Part shown: positions 1 to 7,800 of the stretch, in pieces
How the letters are laid out: each line of letters begins with the position of its first letter
Position numbering within the stretch: position 1 is the first letter of the stretch
DNA from: Chth-196 sp044370935
GTDB taxonomy: Bacteria > Verrucomicrobiota > Verrucomicrobiia > Chthoniobacterales > Chthoniobacteraceae
DNA length: 7,952 nt
NCBI GenBank assembly: GCA_044370935.1
Contig: JBILUQ010000182.1
Location: 1-7,952, forward strand
Reading direction: 5' to 3'
The notes under the pieces: generated by a model
Seen by the model: the letters and a program-made list of their open reading frames with translations, nothing else
The model's database searches: none
What the model was told of the DNA's origin: nothing
Program-made: the position numbers and the translations under genes

Positions 1-44
1 CACGAGTTTGCCGGGACGATGCATTGCTGTTTTTCATGCTCTAC
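1..44. other. Short non-coding edge after the oxidoreductase stop codon
   Basis: This stretch lies downstream of the minus-strand oxidoreductase stop codon and runs to the window edge. I see no GC-rich hairpin followed by a T run on the minus strand, and no coding signal. A terminator, if there is one, lies outside the window. Confidence 0.5.
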
Positions 45-1358
45 TCAACCCGACGGCTCCCAGCCCTTACGGTAGGGGCGCTTCCAGAGCTTCTCGCCGA
101 TGGGATGATTGAGTAAACGGCCGGTGTTGGGATCGCATTGCACCGTGGTATTCGTGCGGTATGCGATGTTTCCGAGGTGGCATAGCATCGTGCTGATTTG
201 TCCCTCCTCAATGGGACTATTCAACACGGCTTTGCCTCGAATGGAATCAAGGAAGTTTCCGATGTGCGCTGGATCTCCTCCTCCTGGGCCTTTGCCTTCG
301 CCGATTTTGTTGCCCTTTGGGTCAAAAATAGTCCAAGCCGGGCCTGATATTGCGAAGGTTCCATTGTCGCCGTAGAAGACGCACTCAGCCGTTGGTTTTT
401 CGGCGGAGCGGGTGACGCAACTGCTTTGGACCCACTCCATGCCGCAATGCCCAAAATCAAAAACAGCGGTGCCAGTGTCTGGAGTTTCTTGCGAATCCTT
501 GTGCCAGTATCGCCCTCCATTGTAACTGATGCGTATGGGATACTTCGCTTGGAGCCCCCACCTGAGAATGTCCAGAGTGTGGATTCCATTGTTGCCCAAC
601 TCGCCGTTTCCCCAATGCCAGAGCCAGTGCCAGTCGTAGTGAACAAAGTCGCGGATATTTCGCCCCAACTCGTCCGCAACGGGACCTTGCCACAGATTTA
701 AATCGAGATCGGGTGGCGCTGGCTTGCCCGGCTGCCCGATCGCTTTTCGCGCCCCGTAATAAAAAGCGCGAGCAAAACGCACATCTCCCACCGCGCCAGC
801 GTGCAATGCAGCGATCGCCTCGCGCATCCACGTACGGCGCTGATTGCCCATCTGGACCATCCTTCCGTGTTTTTTGGATGATGCCACGATCAGCTCCGCT
901 TCGTGCGGGTTCTGACTCCCCGGCTTTTCGACATACACATGTTTGCCGGCCTGCATCGAGAGGACTGCAGCGGGGGTATGCCAGAAATTTGGTGTTGCGA
1001 TAAAAACTGCATCCAAGGTTTTGTCCTCTAGGCAGACTCTGAAATCAGCAACGCCTTTGCACGGGCTTTCTTGCTTTTGCGCAACCGCTTTGAGCCCCGT
1101 GCTTAAACGCTGCGGATCCACTTCGGAGAGGTAGGCTATCTCGACATCCGGCAGCGAAAGCAGTGCGCTGACGTGTGCCATTCCGCGCCCAAGTGCCACA
1201 ACTGCCACGCGCAATTTCCGGTTCGGTGCGTTCGCTGCGAGGACGCTGGCGGGACTCAGCATTCTTGCGAGGCCGGCTCCCAAGCCTGCAAGTGCGGCAC
1301 GTTGAATTGCGTCACGTCTGGTCAGAGTCGTGCGTTTTTCAAGGGGGGATTTTTTCAT
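45..1358 (-). CDS. Tat-exported Gfo/Idh/MocA-family oxidoreductase
   Basis: This 437-residue protein is a probable NAD(P)-dependent sugar or sugar-derivative oxidoreductase. The N-terminus carries a twin-arginine signal (Arg14-Arg15 in TRRDAIQ, then an Ala/Gly/Leu-rich stretch and an Ala-rich cleavage region near residues 38-44), so export folded by the Tat system is likely. The Rossmann strand starts at about residue 49. Its nucleotide-binding loop reads ALGRGMA (55-61), not the canonical GxGxxG. The family EKP motif is at 144-146 and contains the likely catalytic Lys145. The C-terminal half has an aromatic/His-rich stretch at 239-250 (YDWHWLWHWG), then GNNGIH and D263 before RW, which are typical family active-site positions. 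Length and motifs match the exported subfamily common in Verrucomicrobiota and Planctomycetota. The true substrate cannot be read from sequence. The gene starts 35 bases after ispG on the same strand and is probably co-transcribed. No clear Shine-Dalgarno precedes the ATG. Family call secure, function general. Confidence 0.93.
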   Translation of the reverse strand: MKKSPLEKRTTLTRRDAIQRAALAGLGAGLARMLSPASVLAANAPNRKLRVAVVALGRGMAHVSALLSLPDVEIAYLSEVDPQRLSTGLKAVAQKQESPCKGVADFRVCLEDKTLDAVFIATPNFWHTPAAVLSMQAGKHVYVEKPGSQNPHEAELIVASSKKHGRMVQMGNQRRTWMREAIAALHAGAVGDVRFARAFYYGARKAIGQPGKPAPPDLDLNLWQGPVADELGRNIRDFVHYDWHWLWHWGNGELGNNGIHTLDILRWGLQAKYPIRISYNGGRYWHKDSQETPDTGTAVFDFGHCGMEWVQSSCVTRSAEKPTAECVFYGDNGTFAISGPAWTIFDPKGNKIGEGKGPGGGDPAHIGNFLDSIRGKAVLNSPIEEGQISTMLCHLGNIAYRTNTTVQCDPNTGRLLNHPIGEKLWKRPYRKGWEPSG

Positions 1359-1393
1359 GGGATCTTCAGCGGGGGGGAGGGAGGAAGCAGTTT

Positions 1394-3148
1394 TTAGGGA
1401 TCAATCCATTTTCCGTGCTCCGCAATTAGATCCTTGAGGCGCTCTACGGCTTCGGATTCTGGAATGTTGAACTTCACCGGAGTCTTGCCGACGTAAAGGT
1501 TGATTTTGTTCGGAGCGCCGCCGACGTATCCAAAGTCAGCGTCAGCCATTTCACCCGGGCCGTTCACAATGCATCCCATGATAGCGATTTTTACGCCCTT
1601 GAGATGAGCGGTGGAGGCTTTGATTCGCGCAGTTGTGTCCTGGAGATTGAAAATGGTGCGTCCGCAACTTGGGCATGCGACGTAATCGGTTTTGAAGACT
1701 CGAGAACCCGCTGCCTGAAGTAAGTTGTAGCCGAGTCGTAACGCCTGCTCTGCCACTGGCTCGTTGCGAATCAGGATTGCATCTCCAATTCCGTCGCAGA
1801 TTAGGCTTCCGATTGTTGCACTTGTTTGGAGCATTGCCTGGAGCGTCGTCGTCGGCCTTTGGTCGGGATCCAGAGTGTCCTTAAGAAGAATCGGGTGGTG
1901 CTCGTGGACTCGCGCAGAAAGAAGCCTGAACGCGCTTACGGGATGGATTTGCGTGCCATCTTTTACAGTGAGAAGCGTGGGGCTCTTGAGTGCGTTCACC
2001 TTCGCAATTGCGGTTGGATCCGTGGGGTCAATTTCGAGGGCGATTAGATTTTGAGCGCTGATCTCAGGCTGGTATTCGCCGAGTGTTGCAGCTTGCGCCA
2101 CTGCCGTGGAGTAGGCCTCGGATGGGAGGGCAACCCGTACAATCTCGTTTGCTCCAAGACTAAAATTGCCGCACACGACTGAAGAGGCGTTACGCCGCGT
2201 AAACTGGAAAGGATTGTGTAGTGGCGCGGGTTCGATTTCGTTGATGGAGTCCATCTGCCCACTGGTTGGCGGACAGGAGGTGATGAGTGAACGCGCCACT
2301 GGAATTTCATGGACGGAATCTTCTGTGAGTGAAACGCGGACTGTGTCGCCTATGCCGTCGGTGAGCAGGCTCCCAATGCCTATGGCACTCTTGATTCGTC
2401 CATCTTCACCGTCCCCAGCCTCCGTCACTCCGAGATGAATCGGATAGTTCCAATCTGCGCCGAGTTCATTGAGTCTCGCAATCAGCAATCGATACGCTGC
2501 AATCATGACTTTCGGATTGCTGGACTTCATCGAAAACACAAATGAATGATAGTCCAGATCGCGGGCAATTTGGGCAAACTCCACAGCGCTCTCAACCATG
2601 CCGAGAGGTGTGTCGCCGTAACGGTTCATGATTCGGTCCGAGAGCGAACCGTGATTCGTGCCGATCCGCATCGCGCATCCTCGCTCTTTGCAGATAGCGA
2701 CCAAAGGAGTGAATTTTTCGCGGATTCTTTCGAGCTCTGCTGAATATTCGAGATCAGTGTATTCACGGACAGCGAAGCGTTTCTTGTCCGCGTAATTGCC
2801 GGGATTGATACGGATTTTTTCGACCCACTTTGCCGCTTCCAAGGCCGCTTCAGGTTTGAAATGGATGTCGGCGACGATTGGGACGTTGCATCCGTTTTGG
2901 CGCAACCCTTCGACAATATGCTTGATGTTGGCCGCGTCCTTGACGGTGGGTGCGGTGATGCGAACGATCTCGCAACCCACTAAAACAAGATCAAGCGTTT
3001 GCTGGATACAACTGCGCGTGTCCATTGTGTCGCAAGTCAACATAGACTGAACACGGATAGGATGTACCCCTCCAATTCCGACGTTGCCAACGTGCACCTC
3101 GCGAGTGAGCCGGCGTTTGGACGAATAAAGGGATTCGCAGTATTGCAT
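1394..3148 (-). CDS. ispG: 4-hydroxy-3-methylbut-2-enyl diphosphate synthase, long form (IspG/GcpE)
   Basis: IspG is a cytoplasmic [4Fe-4S] enzyme of the MEP isoprenoid pathway. It reductively opens 2-C-methyl-D-erythritol 2,4-cyclodiphosphate to give HMBPP. The N-terminal TIM barrel (about residues 10-290) shows IRVQSM (31-36), ADIHF (93-97), RINPGN (113-118), RIGTNHGSLS (161-170) and LGVTEAGDGEDG (239-250). The C-terminal cluster domain has CPSC (Cys492, Cys495) and GCIVNGPGE (Cys526, Glu533), which are the three cysteine ligands and the conserved glutamate. At 584 residues it is far longer than the roughly 370-residue E. coli type. The extra segment (about 295-475) is the insert domain of the long type known from plants, Chlamydiae, Bacteroidetes and relatives. 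The chosen ATG gives an N-terminus MQYCES followed by a Lys-Arg-rich stretch, which resembles long-form homologues as I recall them. No strong ribosome binding site is seen. The gene lies 53 bases after rseP. All key residues are present, so it should be active. Confidence 0.97.
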   Translation of the reverse strand: MQYCESLYSSKRRLTREVHVGNVGIGGVHPIRVQSMLTCDTMDTRSCIQQTLDLVLVGCEIVRITAPTVKDAANIKHIVEGLRQNGCNVPIVADIHFKPEAALEAAKWVEKIRINPGNYADKKRFAVREYTDLEYSAELERIREKFTPLVAICKERGCAMRIGTNHGSLSDRIMNRYGDTPLGMVESAVEFAQIARDLDYHSFVFSMKSSNPKVMIAAYRLLIARLNELGADWNYPIHLGVTEAGDGEDGRIKSAIGIGSLLTDGIGDTVRVSLTEDSVHEIPVARSLITSCPPTSGQMDSINEIEPAPLHNPFQFTRRNASSVVCGNFSLGANEIVRVALPSEAYSTAVAQAATLGEYQPEISAQNLIALEIDPTDPTAIAKVNALKSPTLLTVKDGTQIHPVSAFRLLSARVHEHHPILLKDTLDPDQRPTTTLQAMLQTSATIGSLICDGIGDAILIRNEPVAEQALRLGYNLLQAAGSRVFKTDYVACPSCGRTIFNLQDTTARIKASTAHLKGVKIAIMGCIVNGPGEMADADFGYVGGAPNKINLYVGKTPVKFNIPESEAVERLKDLIAEHGKWIDP

Positions 3149-3201
3149 ATACCGGGGTCGGGGAGAGCGTTTTCGAAAGGGTGGATCTTGCGTTGCCGCT
3201 G

Positions 3202-4629
3202 CTATTTGTTAGCGGGCTCTGTGGCGGGCGCTGGCTCCGTGTTTTCCGTCGGAGCTTTTTTGGATGCGATTTCCTTCTTCCCCGAAAAAAAGTCACTCAC
3301 ATCAAAAAAAGTGACATACGCGAGAAAACTCATCACCGCGATGGCGCAGGCGGTTTGAACGTATTCCAGCATCGCTCCCTGAATTGGGCGCCTGCGAAGC
3401 GCCTCAAAAATCGCGAGGGTAATGTGTCCTCCGTCTAGAATTGGGAAGGGAAGCAGGTTGAACAGAGCAAGGTTTACATTGAAAAAAACGGAAAACGCGA
3501 GCGCTAGTCTCCACCCTTGTTCATCTGCAAAAAGATTGTAGTACGTTCGAAGAATCCCGACTGGGCCGCTGAAGTGCTGCGCTTTCACATCGCTCTTCGG
3601 GGAAAGAAGAGCGTCCAGCATGTTGCGAATGGTGGCAACAGCGTCCGCGACCTGCGTAAGCGGATCTGGATGCACAAGCATCATGCGCCCCCATGCCACG
3701 CCGATATGCGGGGTCTTTGAGCCCTCGACTGGCGGCGCCGGGGTGAGCTTGAGGTTTTCATCTTTGCCGTTGCGTTCCACGCTCACAGTGATGGGAGCCA
3801 CTCCCGTTTTTTCAATGGCGTTGAAAAACGCGGCGAGATCCACAACTGGAGCCTCGTTTACCGCAGTGATTAAGTCGCCCTCCTCCAAACCTGCCGCTTC
3901 TGCCGGAGAGCCAGGCTCGATCTTTCCAACGGACGGAGTGAAGCGCTGTGCAATGTAAACCTTTCTTAAACCTTTGCGTTTCCACTTTGGATTTTCTTCT
4001 CGTTCCCACCCCGATTCGATTGTGAGGACTTTGCCGTCCCGCTCGATCTTGAACGGGATGGTTTCGCCTTCGGATCTCACAACTCTCCATGTTACCGCGT
4101 GAAGCGGCCCAATGAATCGGTCAACGGGTTTTCCATCCACTTCCAAAATGCGATCTCCCGGCTTTAGCCCCGCTTTGTCGGCGGGGCCATCCGGCTTGAC
4201 GTATCCGATCACAGTGGTGACTTCAAACTCATGCACGGGTTTTCCAACACCCCACACGATGGTTGCCATCACAACGGCGAGCAGGAACGAGAAAACGGGG
4301 CCCGCTAGTGCAACGATGATCTTGTCGAGGGGAGTGATTGGTGGCAGCGCAATCGATCTCTCCTCCGTATCGCCTTCGATAGCGTCCATAGGCGCGAGTT
4401 GGGGGAGTTTCACAAAGCCGCCGGCTGGGATGCTCCCGATTGAATACCAAACGTCCCCGAATTTTTTCCGCCAGATCGGCTTTCCAAACCAGACGCCAAA
4501 TTCGTCGATGACAAGACCGCGCCACCTGCCAGCCAAGAAATGACCCAGCTCATGGACTACGATGAGAAGGTTGAAAATAAGCAGGACCTCAACGGCAATG
4601 AGGATGGTGTGTAGGATTTGCGAGAGCAT
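3202..4629 (-). CDS. rseP: RseP/site-2 family intramembrane zinc metalloprotease with two PDZ domains
   Basis: This 475-residue polytopic inner-membrane protease (M50B) cuts transmembrane segments of substrates such as anti-sigma factors or remnant signal peptides. The first membrane helix (about 5-25) ends in the zinc motif HELGH (His26, Glu27, His30). The family region GSIPAGGFVKL is at 65-75, and a second hydrophobic segment spans about 104-126. Two PDZ domains follow, with matching cores GPADKAGLKPGD (148-159) and GSPAEAAGLEEGD (240-252). The conserved FSGPVGI segment comes next, then a helix ending in NLLPFPILDGGH (391-402), where Asp399 is the third zinc ligand, and a last helix at about 423-442. 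The C-terminal tail is Lys/Glu/Pro/Ala-rich and probably cytoplasmic. Two PDZ domains and this length match the E. coli RseP type. The actual substrate here is unknown. It is the first gene of the leftward group and faces the large secreted-protein gene across a 233-base divergent region. No clear Shine-Dalgarno precedes the ATG. Confidence 0.95.
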   Translation of the reverse strand: MLSQILHTILIAVEVLLIFNLLIVVHELGHFLAGRWRGLVIDEFGVWFGKPIWRKKFGDVWYSIGSIPAGGFVKLPQLAPMDAIEGDTEERSIALPPITPLDKIIVALAGPVFSFLLAVVMATIVWGVGKPVHEFEVTTVIGYVKPDGPADKAGLKPGDRILEVDGKPVDRFIGPLHAVTWRVVRSEGETIPFKIERDGKVLTIESGWEREENPKWKRKGLRKVYIAQRFTPSVGKIEPGSPAEAAGLEEGDLITAVNEAPVVDLAAFFNAIEKTGVAPITVSVERNGKDENLKLTPAPPVEGSKTPHIGVAWGRMMLVHPDPLTQVADAVATIRNMLDALLSPKSDVKAQHFSGPVGILRTYYNLFADEQGWRLALAFSVFFNVNLALFNLLPFPILDGGHITLAIFEALRRRPIQGAMLEYVQTACAIAVMSFLAYVTFFDVSDFFSGKKEIASKKAPTENTEPAPATEPANK

Positions 4630-4717
4630 GTGGGAGAGATGACACTAGCGGATGTTTTTTTGAGGTCAAAGGGAGGAAGCGTGGAAAATCGGCCCTTTGC
4701 TTGCCGGTGTGCGAAGC

Positions 4718-4729
4718 CAAGCATGCTTG
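4718..4729. promoter_or_regulatory. Perfect 12-base palindrome, possible operator
   Basis: CAAGCATGCTTG reads the same on both strands. A further copy of TGCTTG lies at 4698-4703, in the same orientation as the right half-site (4724-4729), so three half-sites occur within 32 bases. Placement between two divergent start codons and just beside the AT-rich block would suit a dimeric regulator. A 12-base perfect palindrome has roughly a 5% chance of appearing somewhere in a random region of this size, so the evidence is modest. Confidence 0.3.
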
Positions 4730-4740
4730 TTTGGTGGAGA

Positions 4741-4762
4741 GTTTTAATATTTAAATAACTGT
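4741..4762. promoter_or_regulatory. AT-rich block, candidate promoter region
   Basis: The stretch TTTTAATATTTAAATAACT is the only long AT-only-like run in the divergent spacer and offers -10-like hexamers on both strands. On the plus strand, TTAAAT (4751-4756) matches TATAAT at four of six positions and lies 18 bases after a poor -35 match, TTGTTT (4727-4732). On the minus strand, TATTTA and TATTAA are available for rseP, with no convincing -35. Orientation cannot be decided by eye. Confidence 0.25.
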
Positions 4763-4793
4763 TAGAGATGTGTTTGGAGTTGGTTCATTTGAC

Positions 4794-4878
4794 ACGGGAT
4801 GAAATCGGAGTCTGTTGCGCAACCGCCGATTCGCAGATTTCGGCCGTAAGCCCCACCTCTAAATGAAATCCATCCCGT
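4794..4878 (+). promoter_or_regulatory. Repeat-rich leader around the start codon, possible RNA structure
   Basis: Several short elements overlap here. ACGGGATG (4794-4801) is complementary to CATCCCGT (4871-4878) and could close an 85-base structure that contains the start codon. AATCGG (4803-4808) can pair with CCGATT (4826-4831), with the 10-base palindrome GTTGCGCAAC (4814-4823) in between. ATGAAATC occurs twice, at 4799-4806 and at 4863-4870 where it begins with the start codon. GATTTC (4836-4841) can pair with either copy, so the pairings are mutually exclusive. It matches no riboswitch class I can recognise. The arms are short and may be chance. Confidence 0.25.
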
Positions 4879-7800
4879 CTAATCAAACGCCCGTACCCTG
4901 CACCCAACCACAAGGCCCCCGATCAAACTTTTGGTCTTTTTTGCATCGGCAGACTTTGATGCCGATCACGGCAGGTTTGATTTTGTCGTCCTTGCCAGCC
5001 AAAGCGGACTGGCAGTGGCAAAATCCTCCTGTGGTTGTGAATACCCAGACCACCAAGCGAAACCACATTTTCTACAAGGGGGAGCCGGTGGTCCTGAAAC
5101 TCACTTCGCCGGGCGCCTCGCGCTACGTTATCCGAGACTACAACGGGAACACTGTGGAAACCGGGCCGGTATCTGGAAGTTCAATCGCCCCAGCAGTGCG
5201 AGAGCCGGGCTGGTATCGGGTTGCGCTTTACGGGAACGATCAAGGCATGCCCTACGGTGATTCGGTGGGAAGCAGCATGTTCTCAATCATTCGGGACACC
5301 CCTAATTTTCCGAAACTGCCGGCACGCGGCACTTCAGGCGGTGTGGATTGGTTTTCTGACAGCATTTTGAGGGGAGTATTTGGATACGGCCCGCAGCGGC
5401 ATAAGGTTGATAATGCGAGTGCGCCAGACGCCGAAATCGCGAAGCTGGCGACAGCGCTTGATATCGATCAGACGTACTACAAGTCGTTTGACCCTGCTCG
5501 CAAGCGTGAGTTGTTGGTTGTTTTTCCGAATGGCACGACGGATCTGGCTGGGGTGCGGAAGATTGTTGAGCGTTTCAAAGGGGTCGTAAAGTACTGGGAA
5601 GCCCGGAACGAGCCGAACTTTTTCATGAGCGCAACGGCGTTTGTGAATAATGAGCTCAAACCGTTTTATGAATTGGTGAAGAGCGTTGACCCCTCGATGA
5701 AAGTGATGGGTCCGGGGGCGGTCAGCGTCGGGCCGCCGATGGCGGGCTGGAACGATGAATTTTTCCGTGCTGGAGGCGGGAAGTACATAGATGCATTTTC
5801 ATTCCACGCATACAATTGCGTGAATGGTGATTTGACTCTTGTGCGGCAGTCGTTTGATCAAATCGACACTTGGCTGCGGCAATATAATTTAGCAGGGATC
5901 GAGAAGTGGCAGACAGAGCAAGGATTCTACGGCCCGACGTGGGGAGGCTATCAGCCGAGGATGCAGGGTAGATGGACAATGCTTCAGATGATGACCTACG
6001 AGCAGTACGGCATCCCAAAGGAGCACAACCACTATTGGTACGACCGTAACGGGGGATTTTGGGATCACCCTTGCTGGATTGAGAACGATGATGAATCAGT
6101 CAATCCGGTGGGACCGTTGCTACGGGTTTGGGCTGAGGAGTTGTATGGCACGAACTATGTGAGAAAATATGATTTTGGTAATCCCGGAAACCAGTTGTTT
6201 GTGGGTAACCTCTTTGCCGGAGTCGGCAAACAAGTGGCAGCCTTCATGACGGCGGGTGAGACGCAATCGCAGCTTGATTTGTCGATCACGGGTGCGAGTT
6301 CCGTGAAAGTGGTTTCGCCATTCGGCGTTGAGCGGATGGTGCCTGTAGTCGCAGGTAAAGTGACGCTGCCTGTCGGGGAGCTGCCCACTTACGTGGAGTT
6401 TTCCGGAACATTGGATGTTTCACGTTCCGATTGGGGGCAGAATCTTGCGAGGTTAACAGGAGTAAGTGCGGCAGCTTCTGGGTCAACCGCGCACCCGATT
6501 TTTGCGGGCGTGAATAACTCGATCGGTAAAGTTATCAACGGGCAATTGGATTCGTGGTATTGGACGCAGGCGCCTGACGCTCACATCTGGTCTGCCAATA
6601 ACGCGAGTTATCCGGGATGGATTGAGGTGCGATTGCCGTCTGCTCAGAGCATTGACCGAGTCGTGGTGTATGCCGGTGTATTGTGGCAAGCCGACGGCTC
6701 GATACTTGATTACGAACTGCAGGTTGACCAGGGTGGCCAATGGGTCACTGTTGCGACGGTAAAAGAGCCAACAAATACCTTCCGCACCTTCAATCAGGCA
6801 AACCACACGACAGTGGACAGCTTTTACAGCGAGCGCTGCGTGTTTACTCACAGCTTTGCTCCGGTCACAACTCAAAAGATCAGGCTTCTGGTGAACGACG
6901 TGACTTGGGGGGGCGCATCTACCAAGGAATTGAAGGATGCTGGTTCGCAGTCTGGAGTTCGTCAGTTGAACTTGCGTGAAATCGAGGTGTACCGCTCCGG
7001 CGTATCGGCTCCTTCGAATCAGGCTCCGGTTGCAGTCGCCGATTCGGCAAGTTGTTTTCGCGATGGCAAGGTGACGATCTCCGTACTGTCTAACGACTCG
7101 GACACTGATGGTGGTCCGTTCAGCCTCTCCGTGATTGGCGTTAGCGCGCCAGCGCGTGGAACGGCCAGCGTTTTGGGTGGGCAGGTTGTGTATCAGCCTG
7201 CACCTGGATTTAGCGGGACGGATTCCTTCAACTACACCGTGTCTGATGGAATGAAGACCGCTACGGCGAGTGTGGTTGTGAACATTTCAAGCACAACCGA
7301 TCCTGTATCTTATCCAATCAACGGCTTGTTGGCGGAATACTATGACAACGACGATCTGACGGCGTTGGTCATGACGCGGGTTGACCCGTACATTGACTGG
7401 AACTGGGGAACTGGTTCTCCAGATCCAAAGATTGGTGTCGGTTCTTTCTCCGTACGCTGGTCGGGAAAACTGGTGGCGAAGAATTCAGAGTTGTTGACGT
7501 TTTACACAACATCCGATGATGGGGTCAGACTGTGGGTTAATGGACAGCAGTTGGTGAATAATTGGACGTTGCACGCGCCGACCGTGAATCAAGCCAGCAT
7601 ACAGTTGGTCGCCGGACAAGCGTACGACATCAAGCTTGAGTACTTCCAGGGAGGCAGCGGTTGTGAAGTTAAGCTCGAGTGGAGCGGCAACAGTCTGCCA
7701 CGTGAAGTCGTGCCGTATTCCAACTTGTTTGCATCTTCGCAGACCACTGTGCCCCCTCCGCCGCCCTCAACCAATCAGCTTCCTGTCGCTGCTGCTGATA

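Larger units (their letters stand above)
4630..4862. other. Divergent intergenic region with AT-rich block and repeats
   Basis: This 233-base spacer lies between the rseP start (leftward) and the large exported-protein start (rightward), so it should hold promoters for both. Base composition is uneven. The AT-rich block at 4742-4760 stands out from the GC-balanced surroundings, and repeat structures lie on both sides of it. I see no small gene with convincing coding character and no tRNA. Confidence 0.6.

Noticed and set aside
2044..2310. Open frames on either strand inside ispG, such as 2044-2310 minus and 1764-2054 plus
   Set aside because: They overlap a clear full-length ispG with all conserved residues, show no recognisable motif, and have the composition of out-of-frame reading.
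3149..3201. Possible terminator between rseP and ispG
   Set aside because: The 53-base gap has no stable hairpin followed by a T run on the minus strand, so read-through is more likely.
4112..4543. 143-codon plus-strand open frame opposite rseP
   Set aside because: It is antisense to the N-terminal and PDZ coding part of rseP, rich in Ser/Pro/Thr as expected from the reverse of a structured gene, and has no motif of its own.
4789..4817. TTGACA at 4789-4794 as a -35 box for the exported-protein gene
   Set aside because: The hexamer is perfect, but 16-18 bases downstream there is only TCTGTT or CTGTTG, a poor -10. It also overlaps the repeat-rich leader.
4794..4878. Known riboswitch (c-di-GMP, SAM, cobalamin or fluoride class)
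   Set aside because: I compared the conserved cores I remember by eye and found no match. Only generic short inverted repeats are present.
4931..5260. 109-codon plus-strand open frame near the start of the exported protein
   Set aside because: It is in a different frame from the signal peptide and beta-sandwich coding frame, which continues unbroken into the catalytic domain. No signal or domain is seen in this alternative frame.
6483..6875. 130-codon minus-strand open frame inside the discoidin-like region
   Set aside because: It lies fully within the continuous plus-strand frame of the multidomain protein, which has recognisable domains on both sides. No domain is visible in the minus-strand translation.
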